In this document: one piece after another, positions 16,515 through 26,962 of the stretch | How the letters are laid out: each line of letters starts with the position of its first letter | How positions within the stretch are numbered: the stretch's first letter is position 1 | NCBI GenBank assembly: GCA_028287305.1 | Contig: JAQBPX010000019.1 | Span: forward strand, 1 to 64,000 | From: Gemmatimonadota bacterium | GTDB taxonomy: Bacteria > Gemmatimonadota > Gemmatimonadetes > Gemmatimonadales > Gemmatimonadaceae | Direction: 5' to 3' | Length of the DNA: 64,000 nt | The notes under the pieces: model-generated | Seen by the model: the letters and a program-made list of their open reading frames with translations, nothing else | Database searches by the model: none | Told to the model about the DNA's origin: nothing | Made by a program: the position numbers and the translations under genes

Positions 16515-18749
16515 TCAATGCTCCGCGGGCAGGCGGGCCAGTCGCGCCGAATTGGCCACCACCAGCAGCGAGCTGAGAGCCATGCCGAGCCCGGCCAGCC
16601 ACGGCGGCATCGCGCCGATCACGGCAAGCGGCACGCAGACTGTGTTGTACGCGGCCGCCCACAGCAGGTTTTCGCGGACCACCCGGCGGGTGCGGCGCGC
16701 CTGCGACAGCAGGAGCGGGATCGCGCCCAATTGGCCGCCCAGCACCACGAAATCGGCCTTGGCCTGCGCCAGCGGCACCGCTTGCCCCATGGCGATCGAC
16801 ACGTCCGCTCGCGCGAGAGACGGCCCATCGTTGACGCCATCGCCGACCATCGCCACCCGGCGCCCCTGGCGCTGCGCCCGGCTGACGTGCCGCAATTTGC
16901 CTTCGGGCGAGCAGTCGCCCCATGCAGCTTCGATGCCCACGCGCCGGGCCAGCCGCTGCACGGACACGCTGCGGTCGCCGGAGAGCAATTGCACCGAGAG
17001 GCCCTGCGCTCGCAGCGCTTCGATCGCTGCTTGCGCGTCGGGGCGCAGCGCCTCGTCGAATTCGAACACCGCGAGCCAGCCCGCTTCATCGGCCAGGTGC
17101 ACCTCCAGGCCCAGCGCGGTGTGGCGGCGCGCCGGCGCATCGCAAAACGAAGCCGCGCCCAGCCGCAATTGGCGCGCGTGCCGGCCACCGTCTTGCGACA
17201 CCGTGGCCCGCAGGCCGTGCCCGGCCAGCTCGGTCAAGCCCGTCGCGATGCAGTCCACTTTGCCGGCCGCCGCCGCGATGGCGCGCGACGCCGGATGCAA
17301 CGAATGCTGCGCCAGCGCGCCGGCGAGCGCGAGCGCCCGCGCCGGCTCGATGCCGGGCCGGCAGCGTGTGGCGAGCAGCGCCATCGGCGCAAGGGTGAGC
17401 GTGCCGGTCTTGTCGAACACGACGGTGTCGATCGATGCGCAAGCCTCCAGCGCCTGCAACCGGCGGACCAGCACGCCCCGCCGGGCCAGTGCGCCGGCGG
17501 CAGCGAGGGTGGCGGCCGGCGTGGCCAGCGAGAGCGCGCAGGGACAGGTGACGATCAGCACCGCAATGGCCACGCCGACGGCGTGGCTCGGATCGGTGGA
17601 CCACCACCATGCGGCGGCAGCGGCGGCGGCGGCCACCACCGCAAACAGGAACGGCGTGGCGATGCGGTCGGCGATCCGCGCCAGCCGCGGCTTGTCCATC
17701 GACGCCTGCTCCATCAGGGTGACGATCTGCGCATAGCGTGTCTGCTCGCCGATGCGTTCCACGCGCATGGCCAGCATGCCGCTCAAGTTGTGGCTGCCCG
17801 CAACCACCAACTGCCCCTTGCCTCGCGGCACGGGCATCGACTCGCCGGTCAGCAAGGCCTCGTCGACCTGGCTCTCGCCATCCGTCACGACGCCATCGGC
17901 GGGAAAGATTTCACCGGGCAGCACACGGACCAGGTCGCCCGCCACCAGCCGGCGCACCGGCACCCGCTCGAAGCCGCCGCCGGGCAGCGCACGCTCGATC
18001 GTTTGCGGCAACCGGCGCATCAGCGCTTCCAGCGAGCCTGCCGTGCGGTCGCGCAGCCGCTGCTCCAGCAGGCGCCCGGACAGCAGGAAGAAGACGAACA
18101 TCGTCACCGAGTCGTACCAGACCTCGTGGCCCAGCGGCCCGGTGGGATCGAACGTGGCGACGGTGCTGGCGCCGAACGCGATGGCGATGCCCAGCGCCAC
18201 CGGCACGTCCATGCCGATGCGGCCGTGCCGCAGGTCACGCAGCGCGGTGCTGAAAAAAGGCCAGCAGGAAAAAAGCACCACCGGCAGCGTCAGGACCCAG
18301 GACGCCCAGCCGAGCAGGCCGGCGATATCGGGCGTGATGTCGCCGGGCGACGCCACGTACGCCGGTACCGCGTACATCATCACCTGCATCATGCAAAAGC
18401 CCGCCACCAGCCAGCGCCAGAGCAGCACGCGCTGCGCTTGCCGCCGCGGCGCGGCCAGCAGCAGGTCGCCCGCGGGTAGCGCGCCATAGCCCGCACCCGC
18501 CAGCGCGGCCAGCCAGGCCGACGGGCGGGTCAGGCGTGGCGACCACGCGATCAAGGCCGTCGCGCTGGCCCCGTTGACTCGCACGTTGTCGACGCCGGGC
18601 AACAGCGCCAGGGCATGCTCGACCGTGAGCGCGCAGGCGGCGCAGTGCATCCCTTCGATCGCCAGGTAGCACTCGCGCCAGCCGTCGCGCCCGGCCAGCG
18701 GGCGGCTGAAGCCTTCCCATTCGGCCGGCTCGTCCAGGGCGGTTTGCAT
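16515..18749 (-). CDS. ccoI: copper-transporting P1B-type ATPase CcoI (FixI)
   Basis: A 744-residue heavy-metal ATPase that supplies copper for cbb3 oxidase. An N-terminal metal-binding domain carries MHCAACA (C36, C39). Eight membrane helices follow, with the transport motif TCPCALSLATP, the phosphorylation motif DKTGTLT and the hinge GDGVNDGPSLA. An actuator TGES loop is present (LLTGESMPVPRG). It is the first gene of the ccoIS-ccoNOQP series. An FNR-type box lies 35-48 bp upstream, in the gap shared with the divergent universal stress gene. Confidence 0.95.
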   Translation of the reverse strand: MQTALDEPAEWEGFSRPLAGRDGWRECYLAIEGMHCAACALTVEHALALLPGVDNVRVNGASATALIAWSPRLTRPSAWLAALAGAGYGALPAGDLLLAAPRRQAQRVLLWRWLVAGFCMMQVMMYAVPAYVASPGDITPDIAGLLGWASWVLTLPVVLFSCWPFFSTALRDLRHGRIGMDVPVALGIAIAFGASTVATFDPTGPLGHEVWYDSVTMFVFFLLSGRLLEQRLRDRTAGSLEALMRRLPQTIERALPGGGFERVPVRRLVAGDLVRVLPGEIFPADGVVTDGESQVDEALLTGESMPVPRGKGQLVVAGSHNLSGMLAMRVERIGEQTRYAQIVTLMEQASMDKPRLARIADRIATPFLFAVVAAAAAAAAWWWSTDPSHAVGVAIAVLIVTCPCALSLATPAATLAAAGALARRGVLVRRLQALEACASIDTVVFDKTGTLTLAPMALLATRCRPGIEPARALALAGALAQHSLHPASRAIAAAAGKVDCIATGLTELAGHGLRATVSQDGGRHARQLRLGAASFCDAPARRHTALGLEVHLADEAGWLAVFEFDEALRPDAQAAIEALRAQGLSVQLLSGDRSVSVQRLARRVGIEAAWGDCSPEGKLRHVSRAQRQGRRVAMVGDGVNDGPSLARADVSIAMGQAVPLAQAKADFVVLGGQLGAIPLLLSQARRTRRVVRENLLWAAAYNTVCVPLAVIGAMPPWLAGLGMALSSLLVVANSARLARLPAEH

Positions 18750-18783
18750 GGTTGCAGCCTAAGCGAGGCTGTCTGCACCGCGT

Positions 18784-18797
18784 TTGACCTGGATCAA
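18784..18797. promoter_or_regulatory. FNR box between ccoI and universal stress gene
   Basis: TTGAC-CTGG-ATCAA matches FNR consensus at 9 of 10 positions. Its core and flanks resemble the site at 3044-3057 (both read GATCAAACA-like on the right). It is centred about 41 bp from the ccoI start and 65 bp from the divergent UspA-family start, so it fits best as the activator site for the rightward gene and perhaps both. Confidence 0.8.
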
Positions 18798-18855
18798 ACA
18801 CCGCGCTGTGCGCCGCGCCTAAGCTTCGGCAAGCAGCAACCACCGGAGAGACGCC

Positions 18856-19299
18856 ATGTACCAGAAAATCCTGATCGCCACCGACGGCACCACACTTTCG
18901 ACCAAGGCCGTTCGCAGCGCGATCGACCTGGCAGCCTCGATCGACGCGCAACTGGTTGCGCTCTACGTGGTGCCGATCTACCCCGTCAGCTATTTCGAGG
19001 GCGGCGCCACCGTCTCACCGCAACAGGTCGCGCGCACCGAGAAACAATGGGCCGACAAGGGCCAGGCGGTGGTCGACACCGTGCAGCAGATGGCGCAGGC
19101 CGCGGGTGTCGTGGCCAAGGCGGTCGTCTCGCGATCCGACCTCATCGCCGAAGCGATCATGGCCGCCGCCAGGAAGCACAAGTGCGACCTGGTCGTCATG
19201 GCTTCGCATGGCCGCAAGGGGCTCAAGCGCATCCTGCTGGGCAGCGAAACACAGCACGTGCTCACGCACAGCGACATCCCGGTGCTGGTGCTTCGCTAG
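18856..19299 (+). CDS. universal stress protein, UspA family
   Basis: A 147-residue UspA-fold protein. The N-terminal strand MYQKILIATDGT holds the usual Asp, and the C-terminal ATP-binding pattern is GRKGLKRILLGSETQHVLTHSDIPVLV, matching G-2x-G-9x-G(S/T). It is therefore probably the nucleotide-binding type. It is divergent from ccoI and shares the FNR box at 18784-18797, so low-oxygen induction is likely, as for several Pseudomonas Usp proteins under Anr. Confidence 0.9.
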   Translation: MYQKILIATDGTTLSTKAVRSAIDLAASIDAQLVALYVVPIYPVSYFEGGATVSPQQVARTEKQWADKGQAVVDTVQQMAQAAGVVAKAVVSRSDLIAEAIMAAARKHKCDLVVMASHGRKGLKRILLGSETQHVLTHSDIPVLVLR

Positions 19300-19300
19300 T

Positions 19301-19978
19301 TCAGAGTCCGCGCAGGAAGGCCGGCACCGGCCGCCCCACCGAGGCGAGCCACGCGGCCATCGCGCCGGCCACGGTGCGCACCGCGGGCCGCTGCGTCATG
19401 CGATCGCGCCACGCCAGCAGCCGCGGGGTATCGGCACCGAGCGGCGCGCCCTTTCGCTCGCCGAACAGCGCCGCCATGTAGAACGCGATGTCGGCGAACG
19501 AAAAGCTTCCCGCCAGGTAGTCGCGGCCCTGCAATTGCGCCTCCATCTCCCGATAGAACTGCGACGCGGCGCTGATCGCAGCCACAGCGGCATCGCCTTG
19601 CAAGTCCTGCTCCAGGCTCATCAGCCGGACGACGTGCGGGAAATAGACCTCGTCGGATTTGTGTTCGAGCAGCCGCGCCCGGGCGCGCTCGCGCAGGTCG
19701 CGCGGCCACAGCGCGGGGTTGGGCTGCAGGTCTTCCAGCTATTCGAAGATCTGCGTCGAGTCGAAGATTTCCAGGTCGCCGTGCACCAGCACCGGCACCT
19801 GCCGCTTGGGATTGACGCGCAGCACTTCCGGGTGCTTGGGCGTGTACAGGGCCGTGAAGTCGAACGGCACCATGACCAGCTCGAAGTCCAGGCCCTTCTC
19901 CAGCGCGGCGATCTGCGCCTTGGCGCCGAACATGCTGAGTGGGCCTGAGTAGAGAGTGAAGCGCGCGGAAGTATTCAT
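19301..19978 (-). pseudogene. glutathione S-transferase interrupted by in-frame amber codon
   Basis: Reading from ATG 19978, a thioredoxin-like GST N-domain (RFTLYSGPLSMFGAKAQI, then RQVPVLVHGDLEIFDSTQIFE) runs to residue 79, then hits TAG at 19739-19741. The same frame continues without loss as LEDLQPNPALWPRDL and a full helical C-domain to the stop at 19301. GSTs normally have a Tyr in 'I-x-E-Y-L/I', so a TAC/TAT to TAG change is the simplest explanation. Total length 225 codons is normal for GST. Either a recent pseudogene or a base error; a downstream restart giving only the C-domain would not be an active GST. Confidence 0.85.
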
Positions 19979-20025
19979 GCGCCGGAACATAGCAGTTTTG
20001 CGCGCAGGATATTGACGGTAGCCCC

Positions 20026-20050
20026 GGAAGGCTGCAGGCTGGAGCCTTCC
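20026..20050 (+). other. hairpin in amidase 5' leader
   Basis: GGAAGGCT (20026-20033) and AGCCTTCC (20043-20050) form a perfect 8-bp stem with a 9-nt loop, ending 15 bases before the amidase ATG. It may affect translation or mark a leader structure; there is no U-run, so it is not a terminator. Confidence 0.4.
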
Positions 20051-20065
20051 GACCCAAGGCACGCC

Positions 20066-21514
20066 ATGACCATCCCCGAACTCTGGACACTCTCGGCCAC
20101 CGGCATCGCCAACCTTGTGCGCACGCGCGAAGTCTCCGCAACGGAAGTTGCGCAGGCGTCGCTGGCGCGGCTCGAAGCCGTCAACCCGGCGCTGAACGCG
20201 GTGGTCGAATGCCGCCCCGATGAAGTGCTGGCGCGGGCACGGCAGATCGACGAAGCGATCGCGCGCGGCGAAGACGCCGGGCCGATGGCCGGCGTCAGCG
20301 TCTGCACCAAGGTCAACGTCGACCACTGCGGCTACGCGACCACCAACGGACTGCGGTCGCAGAAAGACCTGGTCGCGCGCAGCAGCAGCCCGGTGGTCGA
20401 CGCCCTGCTGCACGCCGGCGCCGTGGCGGTGGGCCGCACCAACACGCCCGCATTCAGCTACCGCTGGTTCACCGGCAACCTGCTGCATGGCACGACGCGC
20501 AATCCGCACGATCCGGCACTGACGCCCGGTGGGTCATCCGGCGGTTCGGCCGCCGCGGTGGCGTCCGGCATCTGCCATCTCGCGCACGGCACCGACATCG
20601 CGGGCTCGATCCGCTATCCGGCCTACGCCTGCGGCATTCATGGCCTGCGGCCTTCGCTCGGGCGCGTCGCCGCGTACAACGCCACCGCCACCGTGGACCG
20701 GCCGATCGGCGGGCAGCTGATGGCGGTGTCGGGCCCGATCGCGCGGACCATCGCCGACCTGCGCCTGGGGTTGCAGGCGATGGCGCGGCCCGATGCGCGC
20801 GACCCGTGGTGGGTGCCCGCGCCGCTGGAAGGACCGGTGCTGCCGCGCCGCGTGGCGATGTGCCTGCGGCCCGACGGCCTGGACACACAGCCCGAAGTCT
20901 GCGCCGCGCTGCTCGATGCAGCCGGGCGCCTGCGCGATGCGGGCTGGACTGTCGACGAAGTGGGCGAGCTGCCGCCGTTGAAGGAAGCAGTCGCGATCCA
21001 GGTCGCGCTGTGGATGGGGGACGGCTACGAAGCGCTGGTGCAGGCGGCGCAGCGCGAGGGCGATCCCGGCGCGATCGCGGCGCTGGCCGGCCAGGCGGCA
21101 ATAGCGAGCTCCATCGGCCTGCCGGAATTCTCGTCGGCCCTGTCGCGGCGCCTGGGCATCGCGCGGGCCTGGCAATTGTTTCTCGAGCGCTACCCGGTCG
21201 TGCTGCTGCCGGTCTGCGCGGAACTGCCCTTCCCCAACGACCTCGACCTGCAGGGACCCGAAGCCTACGAGCGCGTCTGGCGCGCGCAGATGCCGATGAT
21301 CGCGCTGCCGGTGACGGGCCTGCCCGCGCTGAGCGTCAACACGGGAATGTGCGCCAGCGCGCCGGTCGGCGTGCAACTGGTGGCCGGGCGCTTTCGCGAA
21401 GACCTCTGCCTGGCGGCAGGCGCGGATATCGAGGCGCGCGGTCAGCCCAGGGGCTGGCCGGACGGAGTCCAGAGCCCTTTCTCGAGCCGCACCGCGTCCA
21501 ACGTGCCGCGGTAA
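20066..21514 (+). CDS. amidase-signature family hydrolase
   Basis: A 482-residue amidase-signature enzyme with the Ser-cisSer-Lys triad: K82 (VCTKVNVD), cis-Ser S157 in TPGGSSGGSAAAV and nucleophile S181 in TDIAGSIRYPA. It cleaves an amide whose identity is not clear (not GatA by context). ATG 20066 was chosen over the upstream in-frame 20012, because the earlier codons lie in the leader hairpin. The last 24 codons run into the convergent GNAT gene (73 bp overlap) and look like antisense of it, so the true ancestral stop near AAGADIEARG may have been lost. Confidence 0.85.
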   Translation: MTIPELWTLSATGIANLVRTREVSATEVAQASLARLEAVNPALNAVVECRPDEVLARARQIDEAIARGEDAGPMAGVSVCTKVNVDHCGYATTNGLRSQKDLVARSSSPVVDALLHAGAVAVGRTNTPAFSYRWFTGNLLHGTTRNPHDPALTPGGSSGGSAAAVASGICHLAHGTDIAGSIRYPAYACGIHGLRPSLGRVAAYNATATVDRPIGGQLMAVSGPIARTIADLRLGLQAMARPDARDPWWVPAPLEGPVLPRRVAMCLRPDGLDTQPEVCAALLDAAGRLRDAGWTVDEVGELPPLKEAVAIQVALWMGDGYEALVQAAQREGDPGAIAALAGQAAIASSIGLPEFSSALSRRLGIARAWQLFLERYPVVLLPVCAELPFPNDLDLQGPEAYERVWRAQMPMIALPVTGLPALSVNTGMCASAPVGVQLVAGRFREDLCLAAGADIEARGQPRGWPDGVQSPFSSRTASNVPR

Positions 21515-21924
21515 TAGCCGGGCACGGTGCCGACCTGCTCGTAGCCCTGCTCGCGATAGAAGGCGATGGCGGTGGGGTTGTCCGCGCGGGCTTCCAGCTG
21601 CACGCGCTCCAGCCCGGCAGTGACGGCGCATTTTTCCAGCCAGGAGAGCAGGACGGCGCCGAGCCCGCGCTTGCGCTGGGCCGGCTGCACCGCCAGCAGC
21701 GTCAGGTGGGCCCGCTGCTCGCCGTAGCGCATGATGCCGAAGCCCAGGACGAAGCCTTGCTCACGGATGATCGCCACGTTGGTGGCCCGGTCCTGCATCG
21801 CCTTGAGCACCCGCGCATGGGTCCAGCTCCAGCCCAGCCCGTACTCGATGTAATCGCGCGACATCTCGGCAATGCTGCGCGCGTCGGCCACGACGGCGAG
21901 GGTGACGTTGGGGATCTGGACCAT
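21442..21924 (-). CDS. GNAT-family N-acetyltransferase
   Basis: A 160-residue GCN5-related acetyltransferase. The acetyl-CoA loop is in LLAVQPAQRKRGLGAVLLSWLE (Q/R-x-x-G-x-G/A pattern), followed by the late motif DNPTAIAFYREQGYEQVG. ATG 21924 begins MVQIPNVTLAV; longer in-frame sequence upstream is antisense of the next gene. Substrate unknown. The 3' end overlaps the convergent amidase by 73 bp. Confidence 0.85.
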   Translation of the reverse strand: MVQIPNVTLAVVADARSIAEMSRDYIEYGLGWSWTHARVLKAMQDRATNVAIIREQGFVLGFGIMRYGEQRAHLTLLAVQPAQRKRGLGAVLLSWLEKCAVTAGLERVQLEARADNPTAIAFYREQGYEQVGTVPGYYRGTLDAVRLEKGLWTPSGQPLG

Positions 21925-22005
21925 GGCGATGACGCAGCATAACGCCCAATCGCTCCAGTCATGCACTATTGCTGGACGCGCCACCACCCTGCACAATGGC
22001 ATCCG

Positions 22006-23802
22006 ATGTGCCGCATCGAATCCCGTCGTTGGGTCTGCGCGCTGGCCCTGTCCGCCGCCGCCTTCGGGGCCGCGGCGCAGCCCGGCGGTGCGGCGCCGCC
22101 GCAACCTCCCGTCATCTCGCTGTCGCAAGCATCCCTGGACGTTTCCACTTCCGGAGCGGCCTGGGTCGAAGCGGGCGATTCCGCCACCATCGACCAGGTG
22201 GCCCAGGGCCTGGGGCAATTCGAGGTCCGGCCGGAGCGGGTGATCCACCACCTGGGCCGCGGCAAGACGCTCTGGATGCGCCTGTCGCTGCTGCGCGGCC
22301 GTGACGCCCAGCCCGAGTGGGTGCTGCAGGTACCGATGCCGGTGCTCGATTCGGTCACCGTGTACCAGCGCGACCTGTCGGGGGCCTGGAAGGGGCAGGC
22401 GGCGGGCGACACCATCGACAAGGCCTTGTGGCCCGAGCCGGGGCGCTATCCCTTCTTCCGCGTGAACCTGCCCGCGGGCGAAACGCGCGACATCTATCTC
22501 AAGGTCCGCCACTCCACGCCCGTCAGCCTTCCGGTGCGGCTGGTGACCGTGGCCAGCCACGACCAGCGCATGCAGATGGAATACCTCGGGCTGGGCGTGC
22601 TGTTCGGCGCCATCGTGCTGCTGATCGGCCTGACGGCCGCGCGCGGCTGGGTCCTGCGCGACAGCGGCTACGGCTGGTACACGCTCTATGCGGTGGTGAG
22701 CCTGCTGGCCGTCGCCGCCTACACCGGCGTCGCGGGACAGCTGTTGTGGCCGGAGAGCGGCTTCTGGATCGACGCGGCGCCCGGCGTGCTGGCGCTGCTG
22801 GCGGCCAGCGCCGCCCTGCTGATCGTGCGCAGCCTGAGCGGCGTCGTGACGCGCCATCGCTGGCTGGGCCGCGTGATCTTCGGCGCCGGCATGGCGGGGC
22901 CGCCGCTGGCGGCGATCTACCTGGCCATCGACCGGCCCGCCGGCGTGGCGATCCTCGGGCTTTACCTGCTGGCGGTGGCGGTGCTCTCGCTGGCCGCGGC
23001 CAGCCTGGCCTGGAGCCGCGGCGACGAAGTGGGCGTGTGGATGATGGCCGGCGCCCTGCCACTGGCGTTTGCGGTGGCGCTGGCGCTGGCCAGCGTCTTC
23101 GGCTGGGTGCAGGCGTCGTGGGTCACCGAGTACGCGCTGGTCAGCGCCATCGCGCTGGACCTGCCGCTGCTGCTCGGCGCCTTGCACAACCGGTCGCGCG
23201 AGCGCCGCGGCGCGGAGTTCCGGCAACGGGCCAGTTCCAGCCAGGACGCGCTCACCGGCCTGCTGACGGCCCGCGTTTTCGGGGCGCGGCTGGCGCAGGC
23301 GATCGCGCGGTTCCGCAAGCGCCGCGAGGGCGCGGCCGTGATGCTGATCGAGATGGCGAACTACGGCTGGATCAAGGAGCAGCACGGCTCGGCGGTCGCC
23401 GAACAATGCCTGTTGCGCGGCGTCATCCTGCTGCGCCGACTGGTGCGCGACGTCGACACCACCGGCCGCGTCGGCGAAGCCCGCTTCGGCCTGATCCTGG
23501 AAGCCATCGAGTCGCGCGCCCTGGTCACCGACCGCGCGACCCGGCTGCTGGCCGCCGGCTTGCGGCCCGGCCCCCAGGAAACCGGCGACGTGACGCTGCA
23601 GTTCCACGTGGCCGCGGCGCTGCTGGACGAGCACGAGCAGGAGCTGGACCCGGCGACGCTGATGTACGCCCTGGGCGACGTGCTGGGCGGCATGTCGGTC
23701 CACACGCACAGGCCGATCCGCTTCCTGGGCTCCGGCGACATGCAATCGTCCAGCCCCGAGTCGGCGTCGGCCCCGCTGGGCGCCGCGCAGCCGGCGCGCT
23801 GA
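22006..23802 (+). CDS. 7TMR-DISM membrane sensor with degenerate GGDEF domain
   Basis: A 598-residue protein. A signal peptide (cleavage near AFGAAAQ) is followed by a periplasmic 7TMR-DISMED2-type beta domain (about 40-180), seven membrane helices (about 190-390) and a C-terminal GGDEF-like domain starting at [15 protein letters not shown]. The catalytic GGDEF signature is replaced by [10 protein letters not shown], and [14 protein letters not shown] stands where the metal-binding Asp loop would be. It is probably an enzymatically inactive receptor or effector. ATG 22006 was preferred to 21961 because it directly precedes the signal peptide. Confidence 0.8.
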   Translation: MCRIESRRWVCALALSAAAFGAAAQPGGAAPPQPPVISLSQASLDVSTSGAAWVEAGDSATIDQVAQGLGQFEVRPERVIHHLGRGKTLWMRLSLLRGRDAQPEWVLQVPMPVLDSVTVYQRDLSGAWKGQAAGDTIDKALWPEPGRYPFFRVNLPAGETRDIYLKVRHSTPVSLPVRLVTVASHDQRMQMEYLGLGVLFGAIVLLIGLTAARGWVLRDSGYGWYTLYAVVSLLAVAAYTGVAGQLLWPESGFWIDAAPGVLALLAASAALLIVRSLSGVVTRHRWLGRVIFGAGMAGPPLAAIYLAIDRPAGVAILGLYLLAVAVLSLAAASLAWSRGDEVGVWMMAGALPLAFAVALALASVFGWVQASWVTEYALVSAIALDLPLLLGALHNRSRERRGAEFRQRASSSQDALTGLLTARVFGARLAQAIARFRKRREGAAVMLIEMANYGWIKEQHGSAVAEQCLLRGVILLRRLVRDVDTTGRVGEARFGLILEAIESRALVTDRATRLLAAGLRPGPQETGDVTLQFHVAAALLDEHEQELDPATLMYALGDVLGGMSVHTHRPIRFLGSGDMQSSSPESASAPLGAAQPAR

Positions 23803-23819
23803 GCGCTCATAATCGCGCC

Positions 23820-24215
23820 ATGAGACTCCTCCACACCATGCTGCGCGTCGGCGACCTGCAACGCTCCATCGATTTCTACACCCGTGTGCTCGACATGAAA
23901 TTGCTGCGCACCACCGAACGGCCCGAGCAGAATTACTCGCTGGCCTTCGTCGGCTACGGCACCAACCCGGACCATGCCGAGATCGAGCTGACCTACAACC
24001 ACGGCGTCGACCACTACGAGCTGGGCACGGCCTACGGCCACATCGCGCTGGGCGTGCCGGACGTGTATGCGTCCTGCGAGAAAATCCGCGCCGGCGGCGG
24101 CAACGTCACGCGCGAAGCAGGGCCGGTCAAGGGCGGCACCACCGTGATCGCCTTCGTCACCGACCCGGACGGCTACAAGATCGAGCTGATCCAGCGGGAG
24201 AACGAACTGGGCTGA
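23820..24215 (+). CDS. gloA: lactoylglutathione lyase (glyoxalase I)
   Basis: A 131-residue metalloenzyme that isomerises the methylglyoxal-glutathione hemithioacetal to S-lactoylglutathione. The four metal ligands sit at the Escherichia coli positions: H5 (MRLLH), E56 (AEIELTY), H74 (YGHIAL) and E122 (YKIELIQ). The start, ATG 23820, directly follows a TAATCGCGCC leader 15 bp after the preceding gene. The short form without the extra loop is the nickel-dependent bacterial class. It is followed at once by a dispersed inverted repeat. Confidence 0.95.
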   Translation: MRLLHTMLRVGDLQRSIDFYTRVLDMKLLRTTERPEQNYSLAFVGYGTNPDHAEIELTYNHGVDHYELGTAYGHIALGVPDVYASCEKIRAGGGNVTREAGPVKGGTTVIAFVTDPDGYKIELIQRENELG

Positions 24216-24233
24216 GGCTGCACGCGCATCGGT

Positions 24234-24347
24234 TTCTTGAACGCAGAGGGCGCAGAGGATTCGCAGAGAACGCAGAGGAATACCAATACTTTTTGGCTGT
24301 TTTCTCTGCGACCTCTGCGTAACCTTTGCGCCCTCTGCGTTCAAAAA
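24234..24347. repeat. dispersed inverted-repeat element, copy 2
   Basis: Second copy of the element at 8195-8308, same length and same architecture: outer arms TTCTTGAACGCAGAGG and CCTCTGCGTTCAAAAA, four CGCAGAG units per arm. Homology continues a few bases beyond the arm (ATACRGCGG). It fills the gap between convergent gloA and eda, where it may cap transcripts from both sides. Confidence 0.85.
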
Positions 24348-24361
24348 TACAGCGGAGTGAG

Positions 24362-24999
24362 TCAGCCCTTCAACGCAGTAGCTTCCCGCGCCAGCTGCGT
24401 GATCCGCGCCCAGTCGCCCTGCGCGATGGCGTCCGCCGGCGTCAGCCAGGAGCCGCCGACGCACACGACGTTCGCGAGCGCCAGAAACTCCGCGGCATTG
24501 GCCGCGGTGATGCCGCCGGTGGGACAGAACTTGACGTCGCCGAACGGCCCCTGCCAGGCCTTGAGCATGGCCAGGCCGCCGGCCTGCAGCGCGGGGAAGA
24601 ACTTGAGTTCGGTGTAGCCGTCTTCCTGCGCCGCCATGATCTCGCCGCCGGTCGCCACGCCGGGCAGCAGCGGCAATCCCAATTCATGGCAGGCCTTGCC
24701 GACAGCGTGCGTGTAGCCCGGGCTGACGGCGAAGCGCGCGCCGGCCATCGCCGCGGCCTGCGCGTCGGCCGCGCTGCGCACGGTGCCGGCGCCGGCCACG
24801 GCCTCGGCCACTTCACGCGCGATGGCTTCGATGCAGGCCAGCGCCACCGGCGTGCGCAGCGTCACCTCCAGCATCCGGATGCCGCCCGCGACCAGCGCGC
24901 GCGCCAGCGGCACGGCGTGGGCCAGATCCGAAAGGACGATCACCGGAATCACCGGCGCGTCGGTCATCACGGCGTGCGGCGTCAGCGGGCCGGCGTTTG

Positions 25000-25009
<10 letters not shown>
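24362..25009 (-). CDS. eda: KDPG aldolase (Entner-Doudoroff)
   Basis: A 215-residue class I aldolase that splits 2-keto-3-deoxy-6-phosphogluconate to pyruvate and glyceraldehyde-3-phosphate. The Schiff-base Lys is in TELKFFPA, the catalytic Glu in RMLEVTLRT, and the phosphate site in [18 protein letters not shown] 25009 overlaps the edd stop by 10 bp, so the two are translationally coupled. Confidence 0.95.
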
Positions 25010-26841
<1,832 letters not shown>

Positions 26842-26848
26842 CTCGTCT

Positions 26849-26863
26849 GGTAACTAAATTACA
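26849..26863. promoter_or_regulatory. HexR-like operator upstream of edd
   Basis: GGTAACTAAATTACA matches 13 of 15 positions of the HexR consensus TGTARTTWAATTACA as I recall it, and keeps the GTAA...TTAC dyad. HexR is a KDPG-responsive repressor of central carbon genes, and edd is a classical target. The site sits very close to the start codon, just before the ribosome-binding region. No hexR gene is in the window. Confidence 0.6.
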
Positions 26864-26962
26864 GGTTTCATCGTACCCCGGAAAGGCGCATTGCGTGTGT
26901 GGCGGCGTTACGAACCGGTTACCAACATGCGGGGGCAAGCGCGGGGCGCTAAAGTGGCGCGG

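Noticed and set aside
21442-23745. Extended minus-strand frame (767 codons) ending with the GNAT protein
   Set aside because: Only the last 160 codons encode a recognisable GNAT; the upstream part is antisense of the 7TMR-DISM gene.
24234-24347. Canonical intrinsic terminator between gloA and eda
   Set aside because: A hairpin is present, but the 3' side is A-rich rather than U-rich on both strands, so the usual terminator rule is not met.
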